Source: Paraburkholderia tropica (GTDB taxonomy: Bacteria > Pseudomonadota > Gammaproteobacteria > Burkholderiales > Burkholderiaceae). From it: DNA of 64,000 nucleotides. Of this stretch, positions 9,986 to 18,585 are shown piece by piece (the first letter of the stretch is position 1; every line of letters starts with the position of its first letter). Both the position numbers and the translations under genes were made by a program. The notes under the pieces are model-generated. The model was not told the DNA's origin, searched no databases, and saw nothing but the letters and a program-made list of their open reading frames with translations. Location of the stretch: positions 42,014 to 106,013 of the forward strand of contig NZ_CAJZAR010000078.1 in assembly GCF_914484835.1 (NCBI RefSeq), in the 5' to 3' direction.

Positions 9986-11140
9986 TTGAGCGAGCGAGAC
10001 GAACGGGATAAGCGACACAAGCGACACAAGCGAACCAGGTGGCTGGCGTGGTGCGCAATCGCGATCCTCGCATCGTCCATGATGGGGACCGCCTGCGCTG
10101 ACGCATCGCCGATAGTGTCAGGTGGCGCGAAGCCGTCGCCGTCGTCCGTTGTGCGCGTCGCCATCGCGCCGGTCGCCCCCTTCGTGCTGCCGCAAACGAA
10201 GACGCCCGAAGGCTTCAGTATCGATATCTGGAACGAGATCGCGCGCCGCATTCGCCGCGATTTCACGTGGGTGCCGGTCGCCACGCAAGCCGACGTGCTC
10301 CCGATCGTCGAGCAAGGCAACGCGGATCTCGCGATATCCGCCATCACCATGACGCCCGAGCGCGAGCGCCAGGTCGATTTTTCGATTCCCTATTTCGATG
10401 CGGGCTTGCAGATCATGGTGCGCGCGCACAACGATAGTTCTTTCCTGAGCACGATCTGGTCGGTTCCGTGGCGGGCGATGGGGCAGTTCGCGGCGATCAG
10501 CGCGGCGATCGTTTTCGTGCTGGCCAATCTCGTTTGGCTGGTCGAGCGAAAACGCGATCGCAATTTCCAGAAGCCTTATTGGCGGGCGATTGGAGAGGGC
10601 CTCTGGATCACGATGCTGATTATCGCAACGGGGGAGCACGGCGAACGCGATGAGCCGGGCCTGTGGAAGCGTGTACTGGTGCCCGCCATGTGGTTGATTG
10701 GCGTGGTGCTGGTGGCGCAGTTCACGGCGACGGTGACGTCTTCGCAGACGGTGGCGCGCCTGCAATCGAACATACGGGGTCCTGACGATCTGCCGGGGAA
10801 ATTGATCGGCTCGGTGCCGGGCACCGTCGCCGCCGACTATCTCACCGAGCGAGGGCTGCCGTTTGTCAGCATGAACACCGCCGATGATGGTTTCCGGCTG
10901 CTGATGCACGGCGACATCCAGGCCATCGTCTACGATGCGCCGACTTTGCAGTACTGGAGCGGGCGGCTCGGCAGCGGCACGCTCGCCGTGGTGGGGCCGG
11001 TGTTCCGGCCGGAGAAATATGGCATTGCCTTACCCAACGGCAGCCCGTTGCGCAAGGCGATCAACGAGGCGTTGCTGTCCATGTATGAAGACGGGACGTA
11101 CGAACTGATTCAGAAGAAGTGGTTCGCGTCGGGGAGCTAG
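9986..11140 (+). CDS. Glutamate-receptor-like protein: periplasmic binding domain split by a two-helix channel
   Basis: A 384-residue protein with the layout of prokaryotic ionotropic glutamate receptors. After a basic tail (three KRH-type repeats) comes a membrane or signal helix (about 18-38). Then follow lobe 1 of an SBP_bac_3 domain (about 57-160), a membrane helix (165-185), a re-entrant pore-like segment, a second helix (about 229-252) and lobe 2 to the C-terminus. Where K+ channels have TVGYG, this protein has ATGEHGERDEPG from about residue 214, so potassium selectivity is doubtful. TTG at 9986 with TTGGGAG upstream is the best start. It may be a ligand-gated channel or a membrane-anchored solute sensor; the ligand is unknown. 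Confidence 0.78.
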   Translation: MSERDERDKRHKRHKRTRWLAWCAIAILASSMMGTACADASPIVSGGAKPSPSSVVRVAIAPVAPFVLPQTKTPEGFSIDIWNEIARRIRRDFTWVPVATQADVLPIVEQGNADLAISAITMTPERERQVDFSIPYFDAGLQIMVRAHNDSSFLSTIWSVPWRAMGQFAAISAAIVFVLANLVWLVERKRDRNFQKPYWRAIGEGLWITMLIIATGEHGERDEPGLWKRVLVPAMWLIGVVLVAQFTATVTSSQTVARLQSNIRGPDDLPGKLIGSVPGTVAADYLTERGLPFVSMNTADDGFRLLMHGDIQAIVYDAPTLQYWSGRLGSGTLAVVGPVFRPEKYGIALPNGSPLRKAINEALLSMYEDGTYELIQKKWFASGS

Positions 11141-11217
11141 TCCGCTGGACGCCGTGCATGGCTCGCCCCAAATCTCTCTGAGCGCATCGTTAGCGCGATC
11201 ATCCCAACACAGAGAGC

Positions 11218-12870
11218 CTACTGAAGCGTCTCCTGCAGATACTTGTGGACGAACGCAATCGCCATGCTGCCCTCGCCAACGGCCGACGCGACCCGCTTGA
11301 TGGGGCTCAGCCGCACATCGCCGCAGGCAAATATGCCAGGCGTGCTCGTTTCGAGCAGATAAGGATCGCGCGTGTGCGACCAGCGTCCCGCCTTGACGAC
11401 ATCGTCGCCGGTCAAGACATAGCCGCGTGCGTTACGCGCGATGCCTTCCGGCAGCCAATCCGTTTCCGCATCCGCGCCGATGAAAACAAACAAGCCTCCG
11501 CAATCGTGCCGCGTGACGTTCGCGCTCGCTTTGTCGACGATGTCGATGGCGCCAAGATGGGTTTCGCCATACGCGCCCACCACTTCGGCCTGCAACCTGA
11601 CCTCGACATTCGACTTTCTGGCGAGCTGTTCGACCAGATAGCGGGACATGCTGTTCTCCAGCGCGTCGCCGCGCACCACGAGCGTCACCTGCCGCGCGTG
11701 GCCGGAAAAGTAGAGCGCGGCTTGTCCGGCCGAGTTGCCGCCGCCGATCAGATACACGTCCAGGCCATGCGTCGCGCTGGCTTCATTGCGCGACGCGCCG
11801 TAATAAATGCCTCGGCCGATGAAGCGGTCGAAGCCTTCGATGGCCAGCCGCCGCCACGTGACGCCGGTCGCAAGAATGAGCGTGCGCGCGCCGACGACAT
11901 CGCCGCCGTCGAGGTGCACTTGCCGCGATCCGACATCGATGCCTGCCACGGCGCGCGTCACCAGAATCTCCGCGCCGAGCCGCTTCGCCTGTAGCAGTGC
12001 GCGGTTGGCGAGTTCGTCGCCGGATACACCGTTTGGGAATCCCAGGTAGTTTTCGATGCGCGACGACGTGCCCGCCTGTCCGCCCGGCGCCTCGCGTTCG
12101 ACCACGATCGTTCGCAAGCCTTCGGACGCACCATACACCGCCGCGGCGAGGCCCGCGGGTCCGCCGCCGATGATCACCGCGTCGTATTCGTCGATGAGCG
12201 GTTTCGTCTGAAGACCGAGTCGCTCGGCGAGTTCGCGTATCGCGGGCCGATTGAGGAGCGTGCCGTCGGCGAGGCGCAGCGCCGGGCATTCCTGTTCCGA
12301 TGGGCAGTGTCCGGGCCAGCGCGTGCTCAGTTCGGACGCATCGGGCGCCATCCAGTCACAACTGATCTGATTGCGTTCGAGGAACTGGCGCAACTCCGTG
12401 CAGGCCGGGTCCCATCGCGCGCCGACCATGGTCACGCGCGGCTTGGGCGGTTCAGCGGAAAGGCCCTGCAACCCGCCGATGCGCTCGCGTGCGAGCGCGC
12501 CCATCTTCACCGCGACTTCCGGCGACGCCGCCGCAAGCGCGTAATAGTGCGACGCGTCCACGCGCATGACGCGCGACGGCTCGGCGGCTCGATAAGCGCC
12601 AGGAAACGGTGAACTCAGGGCGAGCGGCACCTCGCCAAAGATGGTTCCGGGCAAGCGCCATCCCAGCGTGCGCTCGACGCCGTCGAACAATTTGATGACT
12701 TCGATCTTGCCGCTGAGCACGGCATAGAGCGCGCGCTCGGCACCTTCATGGACCGCGAATTCGCCACTGCTAAGCTGCAGGTCGGCCGATGTGTGCGCGA
12801 GATGTTCGAGTTCGGTGTCGCCGAGCGTCGAGAAGAGGGGGATGGCGCGGAGGTCGTCAGTGGTCAGCAT
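11218..12870 (-). CDS. cNMP-binding, thioredoxin-reductase-like FAD oxidoreductase without CxxC
   Basis: A 550-residue fusion. Residues about 10-125 form a cyclic-nucleotide-binding fold. About 145-220 look like a thioredoxin- or glutaredoxin-like linker. From 230 to the end is a thioredoxin-reductase-type flavoprotein with FAD motif GGGPAG (235-240), NADPH motif GGGNSAGQ (376-383) and the late GIFACGDVR block. At the position of the thioredoxin reductase CxxC the sequence reads YYGASRNEA (about 356-364), so the classical dithiol relay is missing. It may reduce another acceptor or act as a sensor. It is a single gene, leftward. A half-match to the GCCCCAAATC element lies just past its 3' end at about 11165. 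Confidence 0.88.
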   Translation of the reverse strand: MLTTDDLRAIPLFSTLGDTELEHLAHTSADLQLSSGEFAVHEGAERALYAVLSGKIEVIKLFDGVERTLGWRLPGTIFGEVPLALSSPFPGAYRAAEPSRVMRVDASHYYALAAASPEVAVKMGALARERIGGLQGLSAEPPKPRVTMVGARWDPACTELRQFLERNQISCDWMAPDASELSTRWPGHCPSEQECPALRLADGTLLNRPAIRELAERLGLQTKPLIDEYDAVIIGGGPAGLAAAVYGASEGLRTIVVEREAPGGQAGTSSRIENYLGFPNGVSGDELANRALLQAKRLGAEILVTRAVAGIDVGSRQVHLDGGDVVGARTLILATGVTWRRLAIEGFDRFIGRGIYYGASRNEASATHGLDVYLIGGGNSAGQAALYFSGHARQVTLVVRGDALENSMSRYLVEQLARKSNVEVRLQAEVVGAYGETHLGAIDIVDKASANVTRHDCGGLFVFIGADAETDWLPEGIARNARGYVLTGDDVVKAGRWSHTRDPYLLETSTPGIFACGDVRLSPIKRVASAVGEGSMAIAFVHKYLQETLQ

Positions 12871-13029
12871 GATTCGTCATCCCTGGCAGGCAATGAATCA
12901 CAGTGCGCGAAGTGATGTGCACGCGGAAGTTGCACGCTTGATGTGCATGCGCGAACGGTACAGATGAACTGCACGCCGACGCGCCGGGCGAGATCGCACC
13001 CAGCCGGAGTGCGCGATCGAAACCAGTAT

Positions 13030-13057
13030 AGGTTAGGCGGCCGCGCCCGCCTAACCT
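13030..13057 (-). terminator. Hairpin downstream of the ribonucleotide reductase gene
   Basis: Perfect 11-bp arms (AGGTTAGGCGG and its complement) around a 6-nt loop, 27 bp after the leftward nrdJ stop and before the next leftward gene. It lacks a run of T, so it could be a weak or Rho-assisted terminator or an mRNA 3'-end stabiliser. Confidence 0.45.
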
Positions 13058-13083
13058 GTTGCCGCTTGCGTCGCTCGCCTGCT

Positions 13084-15681
13084 TTATCCGCAGGTCCCAA
13101 TTTCTCCGCACGCGGTGCAGAAGTCGCAGCCGTCACGGCGAATCACGGCATTCGCGCCGCACGATCCGCATTTGCGTCCGAGCATCGCGTGAGGCGCGGC
13201 GAGCGCGGCGTCGGCGGGCAGCGCATTGGGGCCGTCGAGCACCTGATCGCCCGCGCGTGCTGCACGGCCTTCATCCGCGAGAGGTGAAACGTTGCCGTGA
13301 CGCGCTTCCGCGCGCCGCTGCGCGAGCAGACGCGAGGGCACTTGCCGTCCCTCCGCATCGAGAAAACCGCGCCGATGCAGGATCTGCTGGATCGCGTAGG
13401 CGATCGCCGCGACTTCCGAGTCGTGCCACAGCGGCGTGCGCTTGCCGTCGAGGCGCTGCGTCTCGCCGTAACGCACCTGGCCGCGATCCCACGAGACCTT
13501 GCGCAAGTCCTGCAGATTGCGCGCGACGAAGCCGCCGCGCGCCGCGAGCGACAGCGAGCGCATGGTCGCCGTGATCCATTGCTGCGACTCGTCGCGCTGC
13601 CCGACGGGAATGAAGAACTCGATAGGCCGCTCGATCGTCACCGGTTCGCTGCCCACCTGGCCCGTCACTTCGAGGAACGACACGGCCACGTAGAGCGAGA
13701 CCTTGCCCGTCTGCGTGAGGTATTCGATCTTCTCGATCACGGCGGGCAATTCGCCCTTGGGCCGATGATCGATCGCCACGCGCAGCGGATCGAGCAGCGC
13801 GTCGCTTTGCGCGTCGTCGAGCGAGTCGGCGGCCGTGGGCGTGACCTGAAGCACCGCGCCGAGCGTCTCGTTCGGACGATAGGTCGCGAGCCCTTTGAGT
13901 CCGCGTCGCCACGCATCGAGATAGAGGTTTTCGAAGTCTTCGAACGGGTAATCGGCGGGCACGTTCACGGTTTTCGAAATCGATGTGTCCACGTAAGGCT
14001 GCACCGCCGCCATCATCTGCACGTGATCCTGCGCGCTCATTTGCAGCGCGCTCACGAAGTAGTCGGGCAGCGTGTTCGCATCGCCGACGTCTCCAACGAG
14101 TTCGCGATATACGCGCCACGCGTGGTCTTCGACCGCGAAGGTTTCGCTGCCGCCGTCGGCCATGCGGCGCGTGCGCTGATAGGTCCACGAAAACGCGGGC
14201 TCGATGCCGTTCGAGACGTTGTCGGCGAACGCGAGGCTCACCGTGCCGGTCGGTGCGATCGACAGCAGATGGCTGTTGCGGATGCCGTGCGCGCGGATCT
14301 CGTCTTGCAGCGCGTCGGACAGGCGCGACGCGAAGGTGCCGGGCGCGAGGTAGGTGCTCGCGTCGAACAACGGAAACGCGCCGCGCTCGCGCGCGAGTTC
14401 GACCGAGGCGGCGTAGGCGGCGTCGCGCATCGTGCGCCCGACGCGCGCGCCGAACGCACAGCCTTCCTCGCTGTTGTAGCGGATGCCGAGCATCACGAGC
14501 GTGTCGCCGAGTCCCGTGAAGCCCACGCCGATGCGCCGCTTGGCGGCGGCTTCGGCCTGCTGCTCGGGCAGCGGCCAGAGCGTGACGTCGAGCACGTCGT
14601 CGAGAAAACGCACCTGCGTGGCGGTGCGCGCGGCGAGCGCGTCCCAGTCGAAGTTGTGGTCGGCGGCGCTGGCGCTCGCGTGTTTCGCGCCGCGCAGCTG
14701 CGCGAACGGCGCCTTCACGAAGCGCGTGAGATCGAGCGGCCCGAGATTGCAGCAGCCATACGGCGGCAAGGGCTGCTCGCCGCACGGATTGGTCGCGCGG
14801 ATCGTCTCCTGCGCGCGCAGGTTGTTGTCCTCGTTCATGCGCGAGATGAACACCACGCCGGGCTCGGCCACGTCGTAGGTCGAGCGCATGATGGTGTCCC
14901 AGAGATCGCGCGCGCGTTTCTCCGCGTAGATCCAGAGGCCGTCGTCGCGCTGCTTGAGGTCGCCTGCCGCGCGCAGCGCGGGCGAGGGCGCGGCGCGGTG
15001 CACGAGCTGCCAGACGTCGTCGTTTTCGACGGCGCGCATGAACGCATCGGTCACGGCCACCGAGACGTTGAAGTTGTTCCAGCGTCCCTTCGAATGCTTC
15101 GCCTCGATGAACTCGGGCAGGTCCGGGTGATCGCAGTCGAGCACGGCCATCTGCGCGCCGCGCCGCGAGCCGGCGCTCTCGACCGTGCGGCACGAGGCGT
15201 CGAACACGTCGATATAGCTGCACGGTCCCGATGCGCTCGATCCCGTCGATTTGACCAGCGCGCCGCGCGGACGGATCGCCGAAAAGTTGTAGCCCACGCC
15301 GCCGCCGCGCCGCATGGTTTCGGCGGCCTGCAACAACGCGACGTAGATGCCGGGACGGCCTTCGGCGTCGATGCCCTGAATGCTGTCGCCGACGGGCTGC
15401 ACGAAGCAGTTGATGAGCGTCGATTCGATGGCCGTGCCCGCCGCGCTCATGATGCGGCCCGCGCCCAGCGCGCCGTTGCGCAGGTTGTCGACGAAGCGCG
15501 CCTCGATCTCGGCGCGCAGCGCGGGCGGCTCGGCCTGGGCGACGCCGCGCGCGACGCGGCGATAGATGTCGTCGGCGGTCTGCTCGTCGCCTTTGGCGTA
15601 TTTTTCGAGCATCACGTCGAGCGAGAACGGCTGCGGAGCGGGGCGATCTGCGTGGGAGAGAGGGGGCGTGTTTTCTGCCAT
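13084..15681 (-). CDS. nrdJ: Adenosylcobalamin-dependent (class II) ribonucleoside-diphosphate reductase
   Basis: Makes deoxyribonucleotides using adenosylcobalamin as radical source, with or without oxygen. The 865-residue protein has the class II features: INCFVQPVGDSIQGI near the N-terminus, RRGGGVGYNFSAIRP, NPCGEQPLPPYGCCNLG with the active-site cysteine, and the barrel block SIAPTGTVSLAFADNVSNGIEP split across the family consensus. The C-terminus is a zinc-ribbon-like tail with four CxxC-type pairs. The ATG at 15681 has GAAAGGA upstream; the frame is open for another 86 codons but that part looks non-coding. I see no B12 riboswitch in its leader. Cobalamin could come from the cob genes at the right end of the window. 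Confidence 0.93.
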   Translation of the reverse strand: MAENTPPLSHADRPAPQPFSLDVMLEKYAKGDEQTADDIYRRVARGVAQAEPPALRAEIEARFVDNLRNGALGAGRIMSAAGTAIESTLINCFVQPVGDSIQGIDAEGRPGIYVALLQAAETMRRGGGVGYNFSAIRPRGALVKSTGSSASGPCSYIDVFDASCRTVESAGSRRGAQMAVLDCDHPDLPEFIEAKHSKGRWNNFNVSVAVTDAFMRAVENDDVWQLVHRAAPSPALRAAGDLKQRDDGLWIYAEKRARDLWDTIMRSTYDVAEPGVVFISRMNEDNNLRAQETIRATNPCGEQPLPPYGCCNLGPLDLTRFVKAPFAQLRGAKHASASAADHNFDWDALAARTATQVRFLDDVLDVTLWPLPEQQAEAAAKRRIGVGFTGLGDTLVMLGIRYNSEEGCAFGARVGRTMRDAAYAASVELARERGAFPLFDASTYLAPGTFASRLSDALQDEIRAHGIRNSHLLSIAPTGTVSLAFADNVSNGIEPAFSWTYQRTRRMADGGSETFAVEDHAWRVYRELVGDVGDANTLPDYFVSALQMSAQDHVQMMAAVQPYVDTSISKTVNVPADYPFEDFENLYLDAWRRGLKGLATYRPNETLGAVLQVTPTAADSLDDAQSDALLDPLRVAIDHRPKGELPAVIEKIEYLTQTGKVSLYVAVSFLEVTGQVGSEPVTIERPIEFFIPVGQRDESQQWITATMRSLSLAARGGFVARNLQDLRKVSWDRGQVRYGETQRLDGKRTPLWHDSEVAAIAYAIQQILHRRGFLDAEGRQVPSRLLAQRRAEARHGNVSPLADEGRAARAGDQVLDGPNALPADAALAAPHAMLGRKCGSCGANAVIRRDGCDFCTACGEIGTCG

Positions 15682-15967
15682 GACCGGGTCCTTTCGGGGC
15701 GTCGCGGCGTGCCGGGCGGCGCGGTGGTTGCACGAAGTTTGCGCGGAAGTCGCGCGGCGGCAGGCCGGTTCTGGCGATCCCGTCTGGACTGGCCGGGACC
15801 GGCGCCGCATCGCTTCATCGAGAACTGCACATGGCTTCCACCTTACCGCAGCGGCGGCGTGCGTGCGCAGCGTCAGCGCGCCGCGGATGGCGTTTGGCGA
15901 GGGCTCGGCGAGGGCGCGCGCGGTTACACTGGCTGACACTAAAAAGCCGCCACAACGAGGAGCAACG

Positions 15968-16462
15968 ATGACGGAGACGACCGCGCCCAGCGTGATCTAC
16001 CGCGACCATGTGCGCGCGGAATGGGTCGATTACAACGGCCATTTGCGCGACGCGTTCTACATGCTGATCTACAGCTTCGCGACCGATGCGCTGCTCGACG
16101 CGATCGGGCTCGACGCTGCGCAGCGCGAGGCGCGCGGGCGTTCGATGTACACGCTGGAAGCGCATCTGAACTACGTGCGCGAGATCAAGGAGGGCACGCC
16201 GGTGCGCGTGGAGGTCTCGGTGCTGGAGCACGACGCCAAGCGCGTGCGGGTGTATCTGGAGATGTTCGCGCAGGAGGCGCTGGTGTCGGCGAGCGAGCAG
16301 GTGTTGCTGCACGTCGATCGCGCGGGTCCGCGCGCGGCGCCCTTCGATGCCGACGTGCTCGCGCGCGTGGCTGCGCTGCGCGGCGAGTCGGTGGGGCGGG
16401 TGGCGCGTTACGCCGGGCGGTCCATCTCGCTCGCGCCGGGGGCGGCCGCGGTCTCGTCCTGA
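15968..16462 (+). CDS. Hotdog-fold acyl-CoA thioesterase family protein
   Basis: A 164-residue 4HBT-type thioesterase. The characteristic segment is AEWVDYNGHLRDAFYMLIYSF, with the catalytic Asp/Asn-Gly-His region, followed by EAHLNYVREIKEGTPVRVEVSVLE. The EWVDYNGH block also resembles thioesterases associated with carnitine 3-dehydrogenase, so a carnitine/betaine-type CoA ester is one possible substrate. The ATG at 15968 follows GAGGAG by five bases. It is divergent from nrdJ, with a TACACT -10-like hexamer at about 15926. Confidence 0.82.
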   Translation: MTETTAPSVIYRDHVRAEWVDYNGHLRDAFYMLIYSFATDALLDAIGLDAAQREARGRSMYTLEAHLNYVREIKEGTPVRVEVSVLEHDAKRVRVYLEMFAQEALVSASEQVLLHVDRAGPRAAPFDADVLARVAALRGESVGRVARYAGRSISLAPGAAAVSS

Positions 16463-16695
16463 GATGCGGCGCCGCAGCACGCGGCGGGGCGAGGCGGGTT
16501 TGGCCTCAGAGCGGGCTTGTGCGGCCGGAACGCGGTGTTGGCGAATGGCGCGCGTGACGCCTGGCCGATTCGTCGATCACTGCACGATTGCTACGCAATC
16601 GATCAGCGATTGTTACGAGAAAGTCTGCTAATCGCTTTTTGCCGCCTGGGCCGGCCGGGATGCGCTCGCGCCGTTTCCGGCGGCTTGCGGTCCGC

Positions 16696-17004
16696 TCAGG
16701 CCGCTTCGCTGAACGGCACGTTGGCCACGAGGTCGCCGAATACTTCCGCGGCGATCATCACCGAGGCGTTCAGCGGAGCCGGTCGTTCAGCCGGCTTGTA
16801 CACCGCGTCGCCACGGCGGATCTTGCGGCGCGACACGGCGCAGGTTCCCGAAGTATGCGCCGAACGGCGTCGCCAGCGCTGCTCGCCATAGTGGCAGCGG
16901 CCGGGTTCGACCCAGCGGATGACGAGCGCTGAATCCGTCTGCTCGAGGATTTCAATGCGTTCACCGTTGGCACCGTCAAGCGCGAGACACGCCTTCTTTT
17001 TCAT
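16696..17004 (-). CDS. DUF3331 domain protein
   Basis: A 102-residue basic protein matching the DUF3331 family, which is largely confined to Burkholderia relatives. The core is ILEQTDSALVIRWVEPGRCH-YGEQRWRR followed by SGTCAVSRRKIRRGDAVYKP. Cysteines and histidine in this block could bind a metal. The ATG at 17004 is preceded by ACGGAGC; an upstream ATG at 17061 has no ribosome site. The function of the family is unknown. It converges with the thioesterase; a CGATTGC/GCAATCG hairpin (16585-16601) lies between them. Confidence 0.8.
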   Translation of the reverse strand: MKKKACLALDGANGERIEILEQTDSALVIRWVEPGRCHYGEQRWRRRSAHTSGTCAVSRRKIRRGDAVYKPAERPAPLNASVMIAAEVFGDLVANVPFSEAA

Positions 17005-17454
17005 TGTCGGCTCCGTGAGTGGGATGCCGCGAATGTAGTCCTCTGCGACGCCAAGTGCCATTGTGTCGGCGTTGAAACACCATTCCAAAATCGGCAACAA
17101 TTGCCCTGCGACACCATGCAGATAACGAAGGAATGGGGGTTTGCGGGCGATCAAAGTCTGACATCTCGAATTTGTGCAACGCAGTGTTGTGCGTGGCGCG
17201 ACATCGAAATGGTCTGGCGAGGCGGGGTTGGAACGCCGGGGCGGCGTATGAATCTGATCGAATGCGGCGCTGAATGGCCGTGCAGATTTCGTCTTTCGGT
17301 CTGTCGCCCTTATGCTGGCGGCTTGTTGCGGCGCGCTTTTATGCGCGTCTTTATGCGCGTCTTTGTGCGTTCTGTTTAGATTTTTTGCCGCTCGCGGCGC
17401 CGGTATGGCCAGCAAGGCCGACCGAGCCGTCCTGTCGAATTGCCCCGAGGTTAC
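17005..17454. other. Divergent intergenic region
   Basis: 450 bp between the DUF3331 gene and the AI-2E-family permease, with no convincing gene. It contains a 12-bp tandem repeat at 17338-17373. Confidence 0.55.
17338..17373. repeat. 12-bp tandem repeat, three units
   Basis: TTTATGCGCGTC occurs twice in a row, followed by a degenerate third unit, 82 bp upstream of the permease start. Its role is unknown; it could alter promoter spacing. Confidence 0.6.
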
Positions 17455-18522
17455 ATGATTCATCGCCCGCCTGCTCCGAACTCCGCAAACGAGCAAAAAA
17501 TCCAGCGCGCCGCGTCGGCCGCCCTGTACGCCGCGCTCGTTTTGGTCGCGCTCTGGGTCGTGCGCGAATTCGTGCCCGCCGTCGCGTGGGCGGGCGTCGT
17601 CGCCATCGTGCTGTGGCCGGCCTATCAGGCCGTCGAGCGTCACCGTCTGTTCAAGGGCCGCACGACCTCGCTCGCCACCGTGCTGACGCTGGCCGTCGCG
17701 CTGCTGGTCGTCCTGCCGATCACCATCACGGCGATCCAGGCGGGCGGCGAGGCGCACGATCTCTACCTGTGGGTGCACGCCGCCCAGGAAAACGGCGTGC
17801 CGGTGCCCGACGTCGTCGCGCGTCTGCCGTTCGGCAGCCATCAGGTCAGCGACTGGTGGCAGGCGAATCTGGCGCAGCCGCTCAAGACCTCGCCCGCGAT
17901 GAAGAACCTGCACGGCGACACCATCGTCTCGTTCGGACGCCACTTCGGCGCGCGCGCCGTGCATGCCTCCGTGACGTTCGGCTTCATGCTCGTCACGCTG
18001 TTCGTGATTTTTCAGGCGGGCCCGCGCCTGTCGGGCACGGTGATGCGCGGCGCGCGCCGCGCGTTCGGCGCGGACGGTGCGCAACTGCTCCAGCGCATGG
18101 CCGCCGCCGTGCGCGCGACGGTCACGGGGCTCGTGGTGGTCGGGCTTGGCGAGGGCGTGCTGCTGGGCATCGGCTATCTGTTCGGCGGCGTGCCGCATGC
18201 GGCGCTGCTCGGCACCGTGACGGCGGTCGCGGCCATGCTGCCGTTCTGCGCGCCCGTGGTGTTCTGCCTCGCGGCGCTCTGGCTCGTGGTGCAGGGCTCG
18301 GTGGTCGCGGCAGTGTCGCTGGCGGTCTGGGGCTTCGTGGTGGTGTTCGTCGCCGAGCATTTCGTGCGGCCCGTGCTGATCGGCAATTCCACGCGCCTGC
18401 CGTTTCTGCTCGTGCTGTTCGGCATACTCGGCGGCGCGACGACGTTCGGGCTGATCGGCATCTTCATCGGCCCGGCGCTGATGACCGTGCTGATGGTGCT
18501 GTGGGCGAACTGGGCGGAATGA
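17455..18522 (+). CDS. AI-2E family (PerM/UPF0118) membrane transporter
   Basis: A 355-residue polytopic inner-membrane protein with the AI-2E transporter layout. Two N-terminal helices (ALYAALVLVALWVV, VAWAGVVAIVLWPAYQ) and a third around 80-100 are followed by a periplasmic segment and then a cluster of five C-terminal helices. That cluster includes the conserved GxGxGxLGxG-like LGEGVLLGIGYLFGGVPHAALLG and the terminal FGLIGIFIGPALMTVL. The ATG at 17455 has CCCGAGG five bases upstream and is preferred over a TTG at 17440. Members move quorum signals, ions or unknown solutes; no specific substrate can be assigned here. Confidence 0.88.
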   Translation: MIHRPPAPNSANEQKIQRAASAALYAALVLVALWVVREFVPAVAWAGVVAIVLWPAYQAVERHRLFKGRTTSLATVLTLAVALLVVLPITITAIQAGGEAHDLYLWVHAAQENGVPVPDVVARLPFGSHQVSDWWQANLAQPLKTSPAMKNLHGDTIVSFGRHFGARAVHASVTFGFMLVTLFVIFQAGPRLSGTVMRGARRAFGADGAQLLQRMAAAVRATVTGLVVVGLGEGVLLGIGYLFGGVPHAALLGTVTAVAAMLPFCAPVVFCLAALWLVVQGSVVAAVSLAVWGFVVVFVAEHFVRPVLIGNSTRLPFLLVLFGILGGATTFGLIGIFIGPALMTVLMVLWANWAE

Positions 18523-18585
18523 GGTCGGGAGGCGCGTGGATGCCAGATTCACGCGCTGGATTCGCGGATCGCGCCGCGGGCGTCC

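Noticed and set aside
13297..15936. An 879-codon open frame antisense to nrdJ
   Set aside because: Shadow frame; nrdJ carries all class II motifs on the other strand.
15682..15967. Cobalamin riboswitch upstream of nrdJ
   Set aside because: No GCAACGGTA-type core or B12 box on either strand.
17338..17373. 12-bp repeats as an iteron-type origin
   Set aside because: Only two exact units, no DnaA boxes or replication gene nearby.
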